Assembly (NCBI GenBank): GCA_031548515.1
Contig: JAVBRB010000037.1
Coordinates: 1 to 64,000 of the forward strand
Direction: 5' to 3'
Origin: UBA940 sp031548515
GTDB lineage: Bacteria > Bacteroidota > Bacteroidia > Bacteroidales > Rikenellaceae
Length of the DNA stretch: 64,000 nt
Every line of letters starts with the position of its first letter. Positions within the stretch are counted from its first letter, which is position 1. Both the position numbers and the translations under genes were made by a program. Shown piece after piece: positions 42,601 to 50,862 of the stretch. Under the pieces are notes generated by a model. The model was not told the origin of the DNA. It saw nothing but the letters and a program-made list of their open reading frames with translations, and searched no databases.

Positions 42601-43298
42601 GTTTCAAAAAAATCGGGTTTGTCATGTGAGGCTGGAGCGAACTGTTCGGCCAGAGGGCCTTGGACGAAGGCGCAGTTGTCCTTGTATGCCGAAGTCACGA
42701 GATTCGGATTCGCTTTCGTCGTCTTTTTGATAAGCCCGAAAAGCGTGTCGGGCATCGTGCGGCCGTCAATGACGAATTCGCCGTTGAAAATTTTGTGGCG
42801 GCAGTGCTCCGAGTTGACCTGCGAGAATCCGAAAACCTCGCTGTCTGTCAGCGGGCGGCCCATCTTGGCGCTCACCTCTTTCAGGTAAGCGGCCTCGTCG
42901 ACGCTCAGCGCAAGGCCTTCCTGCCTGTTGTAGGCGTCGATATCCTCGATATAGCGGATCGGGTCGGGCTGTTTTGTGATGGTGAAGACCTCCTGCCCTA
43001 TCTCTTTGTAGCGGCGGTTGAGCATCGGATCGAACGGGGTTTCGGGTGTGTCGGCGAAGAACTCTTCGATGCGCCTGATCCCGAATATGCCCATGTTCTG
43101 CGTGATCTCGACCGCGTTTGTGCTCCACGGGGTGATCATTTCGCGGCGCGGGCCTATGAATTCGCCTTTAAGAACGTCCTGCGGAAGATGCTTCGCGCCT
43201 GAAAAGAGCCATTCGAGCCTCTCTATGGCCATTTTGTCGAGTTCAGAAGCGGCATCCACCGCATAGATTTTTTGCTTGTCGCCGAATAGTAAAACCAT
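39606..43298 (-). CDS. purL: Phosphoribosylformylglycinamidine synthase
   Basis: This 1230-residue, single-chain large-type FGAM synthase converts FGAR to FGAM in purine synthesis using glutamine. It contains the N-terminal and linker domains (FGFSQVNSEHCRHKIFNGEF), duplicated AIR-synthase-like ATPase halves (ETHNFPTTVEPFNGAATGTG) and a C-terminal class I glutaminase with the nucleophilic cysteine in VGICNGCQVMIELG. The gene follows aroK by 22 bp. Large antisense frames across it are shadows. Confidence 0.97.
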   Translation of the reverse strand: MVLLFGDKQKIYAVDAASELDKMAIERLEWLFSGAKHLPQDVLKGEFIGPRREMITPWSTNAVEITQNMGIFGIRRIEEFFADTPETPFDPMLNRRYKEIGQEVFTITKQPDPIRYIEDIDAYNRQEGLALSVDEAAYLKEVSAKMGRPLTDSEVFGFSQVNSEHCRHKIFNGEFVIDGRTMPDTLFGLIKKTTKANPNLVTSAYKDNCAFVQGPLAEQFAPASHDKPDFFETKDFESVISIKAETHNFPTTVEPFNGAATGTGGEIRDRIAGGKGAFPVAGTAVYMTSYPRLDGGREWEQAVPPRKWLYQTPEDILIKASNGASDFGNKFGQPLICGSLLTFEHAENGKTYGYDKVIMMAGGVGYGKKQDSLKDEPSAGDAVVLLGGDNYRIGMGGGAVSSVATGEYANDIELNAVQRSNPEMQKRVYNAIRAVSEADMNPIISIHDHGAGGHLNCLSELVEATGGRIDMENLPVGDPTLSAREIVGNESQERMGLVIDKKYIEYLKKISERERAPMYVIGETTGDMRFTFVNNKSGERPIDWPLAYMFGKAPRTILNDKSLKELFKPVDYNPGQIVKYIEQTLQIEAVACKDWLTNKVDRSVTGRIAMQQCAGQVQLPLNDCAVVALDYQGKSGIATAIGHAPVAAMIDPAEGSRLAIAESLTNIVFAPLAHGLKGVSLSANWMWPCKNAGEDARLYKAVEGASEFAIALGINIPTGKDSLSMTQKYPDGQLVYAPGTVIITSAAEVYEVSKSVKAALRQKESDIVYVDMSRSAFALGGSSFAQIVDKVGCETPTVKDVEYFAKAFGEVQKLISKGAILAGHDVSAGGLITALLEMTFADNRTGIAIDLGEFAEKDLVRLLFSEKPALVLQVENGAATATALKNAGIDAQTIGRVNLNRNFTVEGAGVEFELLQDDLRDKWYKTSYLLDRRQSGKTKAAERFANYKTQELEYKFPASFDGKYTTLGINPHRKHKSGIRAAIIREKGCQCDREVAWIMHLAGMDVKDVHMTDLVSGRETLEDVNMIAFVGGFSNSDVLGSAKGWAGAFLYNEKAKQALDRFYARPDTLSVGICNGCQVMIELGLITPGRAEMPRMMHNDSRKFESGFIGVDIPQNESVMLGSLSGAKLGIWIAHGEGKFSLPGKESDYNIVMRYSHEGYPANPNGSDFNTAGIASADGRHLAMMPHLERSLKPWNWAYYPEERSGDEITPWIEAFVNARKWIQQRLERI

Positions 43299-43320
43299 TA
43301 TATATAGGTGTTGGGTTGAT

Positions 43321-43848
43321 TTAACGTTTCAAAGCTTCGACATGCCGCAGAAGCATTCCGACGATACGTTCGTCGGCAACTCCGTCGCAGTCGAGCACAA
43401 ATGTAGCTTCATTATAGTGTTTTTCCCTTTCACGGAGGGTTTTGTTTATGTATGCGAGCAATTCCTCGTCAGTCATGCCTTTGATCTTCGGACGCTTGTT
43501 GCGGCCTTTTCCATCGATGCGCTGAACGAGGCGTTCGGGCGACATTTTCAGGTATATGGTCGTTCCGGCGGCATTCAGGGCCTCCATCGCCCCATCGCGG
43601 CACACAGCCCCTCCGCCAAGGGCGACCACGGTGTCCTTTTCGATGGTCGGCAGGTCATTCAGCACCTCTTTTTCGAGCGTGCGGAACCATCCCTCTCCTT
43701 TCTGTTCGAAAACTTCGGGAATGGTCATTCCGGCGCGGCGCTCTATCTCATTATCCGTGTCGATGAAATTCCATTCCATTTGTATCGCGAGACGGCGTCC
43801 GAAAGAACTTTTGCCGCTGCCCATGAATCCTACGAGAAAAATCATCAT
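43321..43848 (-). CDS. aroK: Shikimate kinase
   Basis: The 175-residue kinase phosphorylates shikimate in aromatic amino acid synthesis. It has a Walker A GFMGSGKSSFGRRLA at residues 7-21, the DTDNEIERRAGMTIPEVFE shikimate-binding helix with the FRTLEKEVL arm, and VALGGGAV. The lid lies in the RPKIKG region. It starts 3 bp after the parC stop. The second codon is also ATG, giving an alternative start at 43845. Confidence 0.95.
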   Translation of the reverse strand: MMIFLVGFMGSGKSSFGRRLAIQMEWNFIDTDNEIERRAGMTIPEVFEQKGEGWFRTLEKEVLNDLPTIEKDTVVALGGGAVCRDGAMEALNAAGTTIYLKMSPERLVQRIDGKGRNKRPKIKGMTDEELLAYINKTLREREKHYNEATFVLDCDGVADERIVGMLLRHVEALKR

Positions 43849-43851
43849 ATC

Positions 43852-46749
43852 CTAAAACAGGTTAAGCTGTTCGCTTTGTGGGTTACGGGTGTCGTCTATT
43901 TCCTCCGTGCGTTCTATTTCAATCTCGACGGGGCCTGCCGGAATGGGTGCCGGTTCAGATTCCTCCGGTTCGGTATCTTCCCCTTCATCCACTGGTTCAT
44001 GTTCCGGCGCCTGTTTTTTAGCTGCCGGGGCTTTCTTGAGCGGTTTCTTCTCAGCAGGTTCTATGGCAACAGGCTCATCCTGTGTAGGTTCTTCACTGTA
44101 TGGGGAGTCGCTCTCGGTTTCCACGTCCTCTTTCTCCTCGTCATCGTCATCGATGTCGACATCGTCGAAATCCTCATCTTCCGGACCATCGTAATCTTCA
44201 TCGTCATCGGGTTCGGGTTCGTCCGACGGTTCCGGTTCAATGAACGTGAGCGAGGCCACATCCAGTATCGTAACGCGTTTGCCTTTGGCATTATGGCTCT
44301 TTATGCCGATATAATCCTCGACATTCACGAGATCGGCCGGGCGTCCTGCGTTAATTCCCTTGTACGTCACTTCCAACTGCGGATGCACGGTGTCGGTAAT
44401 CCCCACAAGCCGACAGTCGGCGTCGAGGTAATTTTGCGACTTGTCGCTCACGACGGCCGGGAAACGCTTGACATAAAAATATTTCTGCCCTTCATCAAAA
44501 TAAGTGACGCTGTAAACCTTATCCGAATCGTATTTCTCAACGCGTACCGTATCTTCTGGGAAATGATGCGTAAGTTCATAGCCTGTAATGTAATACTGGT
44601 GCTTGCCGAATACAATGATCTTGTCGTCGCCCATGAACTCGCCCAGCAGCACACCGCGTCCGTCGGCGTTCAGGCGGCGGATATCGTCATCGAACCAGAT
44701 GTTCTGGCCGCCCAGTGTCGATGCGCCTTTCTCCTTAAGTACTATCTTATGGATGCCGTAACGCGAGAACAGGTTGCCTTGGCTACTTCGGCCTTTGATG
44801 GCCAGCTCCGAGAAGTCGAGATCGGTGATAACCTTTTTGAGCCTCGGGCGCGGCTTGAAGTATATTTTCAGCACTTCGGCCTCGCCGTTTGGGTTGACGC
44901 TCAGATACAGCAGGTCGCTTCCCGGAGTGCCTTTCGTCAGGTCGTACTCCTTGTCGCGCGTGATTCCCTTGATGGCGCAGCGCTTCATCATGATTTTGCC
45001 GTTCTTGCCGTCGCGGTACAACACGTTGTAGATGGTGCGTTCGTCGTTGCGCTTGAACACACCTATATATAATATATTCTTGTGAAAGTAGGCCTTTTCG
45101 GAAACTTTTGTGATGGTGTAGCGCCCGTCCTTGCAGATCACTATCACGTCGTCGATATCCGAGCAGTCGCACACGAACTCCTCCTTGCGCATACCGTTGC
45201 CCGTGCCGAAGAAGCCCTCCTCGCGGTTGACGTAGAGTTTTTCGTTGGCCACGGCCACCTTCGTCACCTCGATGCTGTCGAACGCGCGGATCTCCGTGCG
45301 GCGTTCGCGCCCCTTGCCGTATTTATCCTTAATGCGCTTGTAATATGCAATGGTGTACGGCACTATATGCTCGATATCGTGCTTCACCTGTTCCATCTCC
45401 TCCTCCACGGACTTGATGTGTTCGTCGGCCTTGGCGGTGTCGTAACGCGAAATGCGGATAAATCGCAGTTCCGTAAGCTTTATCACATCGTCTTTGGTGA
45501 TCTCTCGGCGCAGCAGGTTTTTAAAGGGTTCGAGGCCTTCGTCCACAGCTGAATAGGCCTCCTCACGGGTTTTCGCTCCCTCTATGCGCTGGTATATCTT
45601 GTTCTCTATGAATATCTTTTCAAGCGATGACATGTGCCAGTCCTCGCTCAATTCGTCGAGCCGGATGTGCAGTTCCTGATTCAGCAGGTCGCGCGTGCGG
45701 TCGGTGCTGCGGCGCAGTATCTCGGTTACGCCCAGGAAATGCGGTTTTTCCTCCCAGATCACCGTGGAGTTCGGCGAGATCGAAACCTCGCAGTCTGTGA
45801 AGGCGTACAGCGCGTCGATGGTCTTGTCGCTCGACTCGTCGGCCGAGACGTGGATAATGATCTCGACGTTGGCGGCGGTGTTGTCATCCACCTTCTTGAT
45901 CTTGATCTTGCCGCGGTCGTTGGCCTTGATGATCGACTCTTTGATGCCCTCGGTGGTCGTCCCGAAAGGTATTTCGGTGATGGCGAGCGTGCGCTTGTCG
46001 ATCTTGGATATTTTGGCGCGGGCCTTCACTACCCCACCGCGGAGGCCGTTGTTATATCGGCTCACGTCGACCATACCTCCGGTCGGGAAGTCGGGATAAA
46101 GTTCGAAATCTTCGCCTTTCAGGCAGGCTATAGAGGCATCTATCAACTCGTTGAAGTTGTGCGGAAGGATTTTGGATGCCAACCCTACAGCAATACCCTC
46201 CACTCCCTGCGCAAGCAGCAGCGGGAATTTCACCGGCAGGGTGACCGGTTCGTTGTTGCGGCCGTCGTACGAGAGCATCCACTCGGTGGTCTTGGGGTTG
46301 AAAACCACGTCCAGCGCGAATTTCGAGAGCCTCGCCTCGATGTAACGCGCCGCCGCCGCTCCGTCGCCCGTCAGGATATTCCCCCAGTTTCCCTGGCAGT
46401 CGATCAACAGGTCCTTCTGTCCCAACTGTACCAGCGCGTCTCCTATGGACGCATCGCCGTGGGGGTGGAATTGCATTGTGTGCCCGATGACGTTGGCCAC
46501 CTTGTTGTAGCGTCCGTCGTCGAGGCGCTTCATCGAATGCAGGATGCGCCTCTGGACCGGTTTCAGGCCGTCCTCCACATGCGGAACTGCGCGTTCCAGT
46601 ATTACGTATGAGGCGTAATCGAGCCACCACTCGCGGTACATGCCCGTGAGTTTGTGGCGTCCCGACGGTTCGGCCCCGGTGATCCTGTCGTATTTGCCCG
46701 TGGCCTCTGCGGCAGCCTCTTTTTCTTCTTTATTTATATCTTCGTTCAT
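43852..46749 (-). CDS. parC: DNA topoisomerase IV subunit A with acidic C-terminal tail
   Basis: The 965-residue subunit carries the DNA-cleavage domain: LKPVQRRILHSMK, HPHGDASIGDALVQLGQK (quinolone-determining helix) and the catalytic tyrosine in AAARYIEARLSKFAL. A coiled-coil and a beta-pinwheel-like C-terminal domain follow. From about residue 860 the protein becomes a highly acidic low-complexity tail (DDDEDYDGPEDEDFDDVDID) and then a Lys/Pro/Ala segment. It decatenates chromosomes with ParE, encoded 3 bp upstream. Confidence 0.94.
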   Translation of the reverse strand: MNEDINKEEKEAAAEATGKYDRITGAEPSGRHKLTGMYREWWLDYASYVILERAVPHVEDGLKPVQRRILHSMKRLDDGRYNKVANVIGHTMQFHPHGDASIGDALVQLGQKDLLIDCQGNWGNILTGDGAAAARYIEARLSKFALDVVFNPKTTEWMLSYDGRNNEPVTLPVKFPLLLAQGVEGIAVGLASKILPHNFNELIDASIACLKGEDFELYPDFPTGGMVDVSRYNNGLRGGVVKARAKISKIDKRTLAITEIPFGTTTEGIKESIIKANDRGKIKIKKVDDNTAANVEIIIHVSADESSDKTIDALYAFTDCEVSISPNSTVIWEEKPHFLGVTEILRRSTDRTRDLLNQELHIRLDELSEDWHMSSLEKIFIENKIYQRIEGAKTREEAYSAVDEGLEPFKNLLRREITKDDVIKLTELRFIRISRYDTAKADEHIKSVEEEMEQVKHDIEHIVPYTIAYYKRIKDKYGKGRERRTEIRAFDSIEVTKVAVANEKLYVNREEGFFGTGNGMRKEEFVCDCSDIDDVIVICKDGRYTITKVSEKAYFHKNILYIGVFKRNDERTIYNVLYRDGKNGKIMMKRCAIKGITRDKEYDLTKGTPGSDLLYLSVNPNGEAEVLKIYFKPRPRLKKVITDLDFSELAIKGRSSQGNLFSRYGIHKIVLKEKGASTLGGQNIWFDDDIRRLNADGRGVLLGEFMGDDKIIVFGKHQYYITGYELTHHFPEDTVRVEKYDSDKVYSVTYFDEGQKYFYVKRFPAVVSDKSQNYLDADCRLVGITDTVHPQLEVTYKGINAGRPADLVNVEDYIGIKSHNAKGKRVTILDVASLTFIEPEPSDEPEPDDDEDYDGPEDEDFDDVDIDDDDEEKEDVETESDSPYSEEPTQDEPVAIEPAEKKPLKKAPAAKKQAPEHEPVDEGEDTEPEESEPAPIPAGPVEIEIERTEEIDDTRNPQSEQLNLF

Positions 46750-46752
46750 GCC

Positions 46753-48600
46753 TTACAGTTCGTCTACGTAATCCGTTTCGATTCGCAGGTTGTCAATCAC
46801 AAAATCCCTTCTTTCGGGCGTGTTGGCGCCCATGTAGAATGCCAGCATTTCCGGAATGGTGTCGTCGCGCGTCAGCCTCACCTTTTCGAGTCTCATCTCT
46901 TCACCGATGAATTCCCTGAATTCGTCCGCCGAGATCTCGCCGAGACCTTTGAATCTGGTTATCTCCGCCGTTGCGCCCAACTTTTTGATCGCTTTCTGAC
47001 GTTCCTCGTCCGTGTAACAGTAGTGGGTTTCCTTCTTGTTGCGGACGCGGAAAAGCGGCGTCTGCAGCACGAAAAGGTGCCCCTGGCGGATCACTTCGGG
47101 GAAGAACTGCAGGAAGAAGGTCATCATCAACAGGCGGATGTGCATGCCGTCGACGTCGGCATCGGTCGCGATTATAACCTTGTTGTAGCGCAGGTTGTCG
47201 ATGCTCTCCTCGATGTTCAGCGCGGCCTGCAGCAGGTTGAACTCCTCGTTCTCGTATACAACTTTTTTTGTCAGCCCATATGTGTTCAGCGGTTTACCTC
47301 GCAATGAGAATACAGCCTGCGTCTTCACGTCGCGGCTCTTTGTGATCGAACCGCTTGCCGAATTACCCTCCGTGATAAAGATCATCGAATCTTCGGCCCG
47401 CTCGTTCTTGTCGTTGAAATGTATCTTGCAGTCGCGCAGCTTGCGGTTATTGAGGCTCACTTTCTTGGCCATTTCGCGCGCCTTCTTCTGCACGCCCGAG
47501 ATCGCCTTGCGTTCCTTCTCGTTCTCGACGATCTTCTTCTGCATGATGTCCGCCGTTTGCGGATGCTTGTGCAGGTAGTTGTCGAGCTTTTCGCCCACGA
47601 AATCCAGGATGAACTGGCGTACCGTGGGGCCTTTTGGACCCATATTTCTGGAGCCTAACTTGATCTTGGTCTGGCTTTCGAACTCCGGCTCTTCGACGCT
47701 GATGCTGATCGCCGCAACGATCGATGAACGGATATCCTCGGGCGCGTAGTCCTTGCGATAGAACTCTTTGATGGTCTTTGCGATGGCTTCGCGGAAAGCC
47801 GCCTGGTGCGTCCCGCCCTGCGAGGTGTACTGGCTGTTGACAAACGAAAAATAGCTTTCACCGTAGCCCGTACCGTGGGTTATTACTATCTCTATGTCGT
47901 CGCTTTTCAGGTGGATAGGCTCGTACAGCGGTTCTTCACCCAGGTTTTCGTTCAACAGGTCAAGAAGACCGTTTTTTGACACGAAAGTCTGATCGTTGAG
48001 TTTTATCGTGAGACCCGTATTGAGGTAGGTGTAATTGCGGATGCGCTGTTCGACATACTCCATGTTGTAGGTGTATTCGCCGAAGACCTCTGTGTCAACC
48101 ACATAGCTTGTGTAGGTGCCGTCCTTTTCGCTCACGCCGCTCTCCCACCTGTCGCTTATTTCGATACCCTTCTCGAAAGTCACCGTGCGAGCCTCACCTC
48201 CGCGGACGCTGCGCGCCGTGAAACTGCTTGACAGCATATTCACCGCCTTTACCCCCACCCCGTTAAGCCCGACCGTCTTTTTGAAAGCCTCGCTGCCGTA
48301 CTTGCCGCTGGTGTTGATCTTAGACACCGCGTCGCTCAGGCTGTTGAGCGGAATTCCGCGCCCGTAGTCGCGCACGGAGATCACGTTGCCCTCGCCTATC
48401 GTCAGTTCTATCGTTTTGCCGGCCCCCATGATGAATTCATCTACCGAGTTGTCCATAACCTCCTTGATGAGGGTATAGATCCCGTCGTCGGGCTGGCTGC
48501 CGTCACCGAGCTTTCCTATCCACATGCCCGGACGCAAGCGCATCTGCTCCCGCGTACTGAGCGTCTTAATGTCACTCTCGGTGTACTTAACTTCTGCCAT
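46753..48600 (-). CDS. parE: DNA topoisomerase IV subunit B
   Basis: ParE (615 residues from the ATG at 48600, MAEVKYTESDIKTLS) supplies the ATPase and Toprim domains. The GHKL ATPase shows MDNSVDEFIMG and ISVRDYGRGIPL; the Toprim domain has the glutamate E411 in ITEGNSASGS and the DxD motif in ATDADVDGMHIRLL. Most type IIA enzymes have EGDSA; here the aspartate is N413. An upstream in-frame extension to 48618 adds six residues and was rejected. It is followed by parC after 3 bp. Confidence 0.95.
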   Translation of the reverse strand: MAEVKYTESDIKTLSTREQMRLRPGMWIGKLGDGSQPDDGIYTLIKEVMDNSVDEFIMGAGKTIELTIGEGNVISVRDYGRGIPLNSLSDAVSKINTSGKYGSEAFKKTVGLNGVGVKAVNMLSSSFTARSVRGGEARTVTFEKGIEISDRWESGVSEKDGTYTSYVVDTEVFGEYTYNMEYVEQRIRNYTYLNTGLTIKLNDQTFVSKNGLLDLLNENLGEEPLYEPIHLKSDDIEIVITHGTGYGESYFSFVNSQYTSQGGTHQAAFREAIAKTIKEFYRKDYAPEDIRSSIVAAISISVEEPEFESQTKIKLGSRNMGPKGPTVRQFILDFVGEKLDNYLHKHPQTADIMQKKIVENEKERKAISGVQKKAREMAKKVSLNNRKLRDCKIHFNDKNERAEDSMIFITEGNSASGSITKSRDVKTQAVFSLRGKPLNTYGLTKKVVYENEEFNLLQAALNIEESIDNLRYNKVIIATDADVDGMHIRLLMMTFFLQFFPEVIRQGHLFVLQTPLFRVRNKKETHYCYTDEERQKAIKKLGATAEITRFKGLGEISADEFREFIGEEMRLEKVRLTRDDTIPEMLAFYMGANTPERRDFVIDNLRIETDYVDEL

Positions 48601-48650
48601 AATTTTATTTCGGAACAAACTTTAATGTCCCTTTAATGAGTTGATGTTAT

Positions 48651-48712
48651 TGATCGTTTGTCCAGAACTAAAATTATTTGGGCTTTGCAAGCCCAAATTC
48701 AGTGTTCGATCA
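48651..48712. repeat. Compound palindrome between plsC and parE
   Basis: ATTTGGGCTT (48676-48685) and AAGCCCAAAT (48689-48698) form a perfect 10-bp stem with a 3-nt loop. It is enclosed by TGATCG (48651-48656) and CGATCA (48707-48712). The rest of the 203-bp gap, to about 48777, is rich in CTCCC and GGGAGG blocks that could also pair. It contains no gene and resembles a dispersed intergenic repeat or a terminator region. Confidence 0.55.
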
Positions 48713-48803
48713 CCACTCCCAATCCTCCCGGCTCCCTCGCATTTGCTCGGGACAGGCTCCAGGGAGGGCTTTTGTTGCGACCTATGGCCGCCTGAGCGGA
48801 TTG

Positions 48804-49568
48804 TTATTTCTTTGTGTTTTCTAACTCCTTCAGTTCTTCCTGAATTGCCGTTTTGGCCGCAACCATGCGGTCGTAGGTCTCTTCCATCACCTCTTTCGGG
48901 TGGCGCGCCGCCACTTCCTCTGCACTCACTGGCGTGAGTACCTGTACGGTGAAAGTGTGCTTCCACGGAATTTTACCGTGTTTGCCCACCACCTTGCTGC
49001 CATCCAGCACCACAGGAAGTACAGCCACCCCAGCCTCTTTGGCCAAGGCGAAAGCCGTCGGCTTGAACCGCTGTATTTCGTCGGTCTTAGAGCGCGAACC
49101 CTCGGGAAATACCGAAACGCATACACGGCGGTCGCGCAGCCACATCAGCCCGTCCTCCATGATCATATGGATCGCTTTGCGTGGATTGTCCGTTGGGATC
49201 AGTATATCACCGTGCAGCCACATGTACTGGCCTATGAACGGCAGCCATTTGTTCGAACTCTTCGATACCCACCGGAAATTGAGCGGAACCCAGTAGAGCA
49301 TCGGGATGTCGACCATCGCGCGGTGGTTCAGTACTATCACGTAAGTCTGTTTTTTGTCGACATGCTCCAAGCCTCGCACCCGCGTCTGCCAGCACGGGGG
49401 TGTACGGAAAAACAACATCGAAATACCTCGCGATATCGCCTGCACGGCGCGCCTCTTTTTGTCGAACGGGACTGTGAACGGGAATACTATCACCGTGGCG
49501 ATCAGGAATACAGTCACCGCGACGAGCACTATAATGTAGTAGATTATATTGAATAAAAAAGTTCCCAT
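48804..49568 (-). CDS. plsC: 1-acyl-sn-glycerol-3-phosphate acyltransferase
   Basis: The 254-residue protein is a membrane-bound PlsC-family acyltransferase that converts lysophosphatidic acid to phosphatidic acid. An N-terminal hydrophobic helix (IIVLVAVTVFLIATVIVFPF) precedes the catalytic HX4D motif in LNHRAMVD and the FPEGSRSK glycerol-phosphate binding motif. It is the most upstream gene of the minus-strand block, separated from parE by about 200 bp of palindromic DNA. Confidence 0.93.
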   Translation of the reverse strand: MGTFLFNIIYYIIVLVAVTVFLIATVIVFPFTVPFDKKRRAVQAISRGISMLFFRTPPCWQTRVRGLEHVDKKQTYVIVLNHRAMVDIPMLYWVPLNFRWVSKSSNKWLPFIGQYMWLHGDILIPTDNPRKAIHMIMEDGLMWLRDRRVCVSVFPEGSRSKTDEIQRFKPTAFALAKEAGVAVLPVVLDGSKVVGKHGKIPWKHTFTVQVLTPVSAEEVAARHPKEVMEETYDRMVAAKTAIQEELKELENTKK

Positions 49569-49710
49569 TATACATCCACACTTATAAATAAAAAATAAAA
49601 GCCCACAATTTTAGTCATTTTTCCGCACATGTGGCAGGTCCGCCAATATCATTTTATTAACAATTAATCAAAAGAAATTGCTAATTTTACTGAGTAATTT
49701 ATTGTTCCGT

Positions 49711-49779
49711 GAATATAGGATGCGCCTCGGATGAGCAAAAACTTGTTTTTTGCTTATCCCTCGGCTTTCACTATATTTG
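49711..49779 (+). promoter_or_regulatory. fabD promoter within a repeated hairpin element
   Basis: TTTG at 49749-49752 and TATATTTG at 49772-49779 are separated by 19 bp, an almost ideal Bacteroidota promoter. Just upstream, GGATGAGCAAAAAC (49729-49742) and GTTTTTTGCTTATCC (49745-49759) form a stem-loop, so the -33 element lies in the right arm of the hairpin. The unit starts with GAATATAGGATGCGCCTCGG, which recurs at 38663. No other gene is present in the 242-bp spacer. Confidence 0.75.
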
Positions 49780-49810
49780 CCCCCGCTAATTAAAACTAAA
49801 AAACGATTTT

Positions 49811-50698
49811 ATGGCAAAGGCATTTGTATTTCCCGGACAGGGAGCGCAGTACCCCGGAATGGGCAAAGATCTCTATGAATCTGTTCCTGCCGCCCGCGAA
49901 ATGTTCGAAAAGGCAAACGACATACTCGGTTTCCGCATTACGGACATCATGTTCGGCGGAACCCCTGAAGAACTGAAACAGACGGCTGTCACCCAGCCCG
50001 CGGTGTTCCTGCACTCGGTTATAATGGCCAAGTCGCTCGGCGCGGCTTTCAACCCCGACATGGTCGCCGGGCATTCTCTGGGTGAATTTTCGGCGCTCGT
50101 AGCAGCCGGTGCGCTCGGTTTTGAAGATGGACTGAAGCTGGTTTCGATCCGTGCGAATGCAATGCAGAAAGCGTGTGAAGCTCAGCCCTCGACCATGGCC
50201 GCCGTACTTGCGCTCGAAGACGAAAAGGTCGAAGCAGTCTGTGAGGGGATCGATGGCGTGGTGGTCGCGGCCAATTACAATTGTCCGGGACAACTCGTGA
50301 TCTCTGGTGCCGTAGAGGCTGTCGACGCCGCGTGCGAAGCGCTCAAGGCCGCTGGGGCAAAACGTGCACTGAGGCTTCCGGTTGGAGGGGCTTTCCATTC
50401 TCCGCTCATGGAGCCTGCCCGTGTGGAACTCGAAGCAGGCATCAAGGCTGCCCCGTTCAAGGCTCCGGTCTGCCCGGTCTACCAGAACGTCGATGCTAAG
50501 CCATATACAGATCCCGATAGAATCCGCGAAAACCTGATAGCGCAGCTGACCTCTCCCGTAAGGTGGACCCAGGCGGTCAGGAATATGATCGCCGACGGCG
50601 CTGACGAGTTTATTGAACTCGGTCCCGGGAATGTTCTTGCAGGGCTTATATCTAAGATAGACAATACTGTAAAGGTGGAATCTAAACAAACACTGTAG
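49811..50698 (+). CDS. fabD: Malonyl-CoA:ACP transacylase
   Basis: FabD (295 residues) loads malonyl groups on acyl carrier protein for fatty acid synthesis. It begins AKAFVFPGQGAQYPGMGKDL, has the catalytic serine S89 in GHSLGEFSALVAAG and the histidine in GGAFHSPLMEPA, and retains ELGPGNVLAGLI at the C-terminus. It is monocistronic, driven by the promoter at 49749-49779 and ended by a terminator at 50720. Confidence 0.97.
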   Translation: MAKAFVFPGQGAQYPGMGKDLYESVPAAREMFEKANDILGFRITDIMFGGTPEELKQTAVTQPAVFLHSVIMAKSLGAAFNPDMVAGHSLGEFSALVAAGALGFEDGLKLVSIRANAMQKACEAQPSTMAAVLALEDEKVEAVCEGIDGVVVAANYNCPGQLVISGAVEAVDAACEALKAAGAKRALRLPVGGAFHSPLMEPARVELEAGIKAAPFKAPVCPVYQNVDAKPYTDPDRIRENLIAQLTSPVRWTQAVRNMIADGADEFIELGPGNVLAGLISKIDNTVKVESKQTL

Positions 50699-50719
50699 CT
50701 AAAGTGATGCTTTATGCAG

Positions 50720-50746
50720 AGCAGTCTTCCGGGGCTGCTTTTTTTT
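50720..50746 (+). terminator. Terminator of fabD
   Basis: An AGCAG stem at 50720-50724 pairs with CTGCT at 50735-50739, extended inwards by weaker pairs, and is followed by a run of eight T. It is about 20 bp after the fabD stop. Confidence 0.75.
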
Positions 50747-50862
50747 ATGCATGGCTGTAAACAAGAGTGGGATCAAATTAAAATTATTTAATAAAACAGG
50801 CGGTTTCGGGAGATTATTTTATTATCTTCGCGTCTGATTTTATCCCCAAAATACCTGTCGGA

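Noticed and set aside
43276..45072. A 598-codon plus-strand frame opposite aroK and parC
   Set aside because: It covers a kinase and a topoisomerase with intact motifs on the other strand. Composition is rich in Phe, Arg and His, typical of antisense translation.
45634..46611. A 325-codon plus-strand frame opposite parC
   Set aside because: Shadow of the ParC cleavage domain.
48622..48966. A 114-codon minus-strand frame between plsC and parE
   Set aside because: It overlaps the plsC 3' end in another frame and the palindromic spacer, with repeat-like composition and no similarity.
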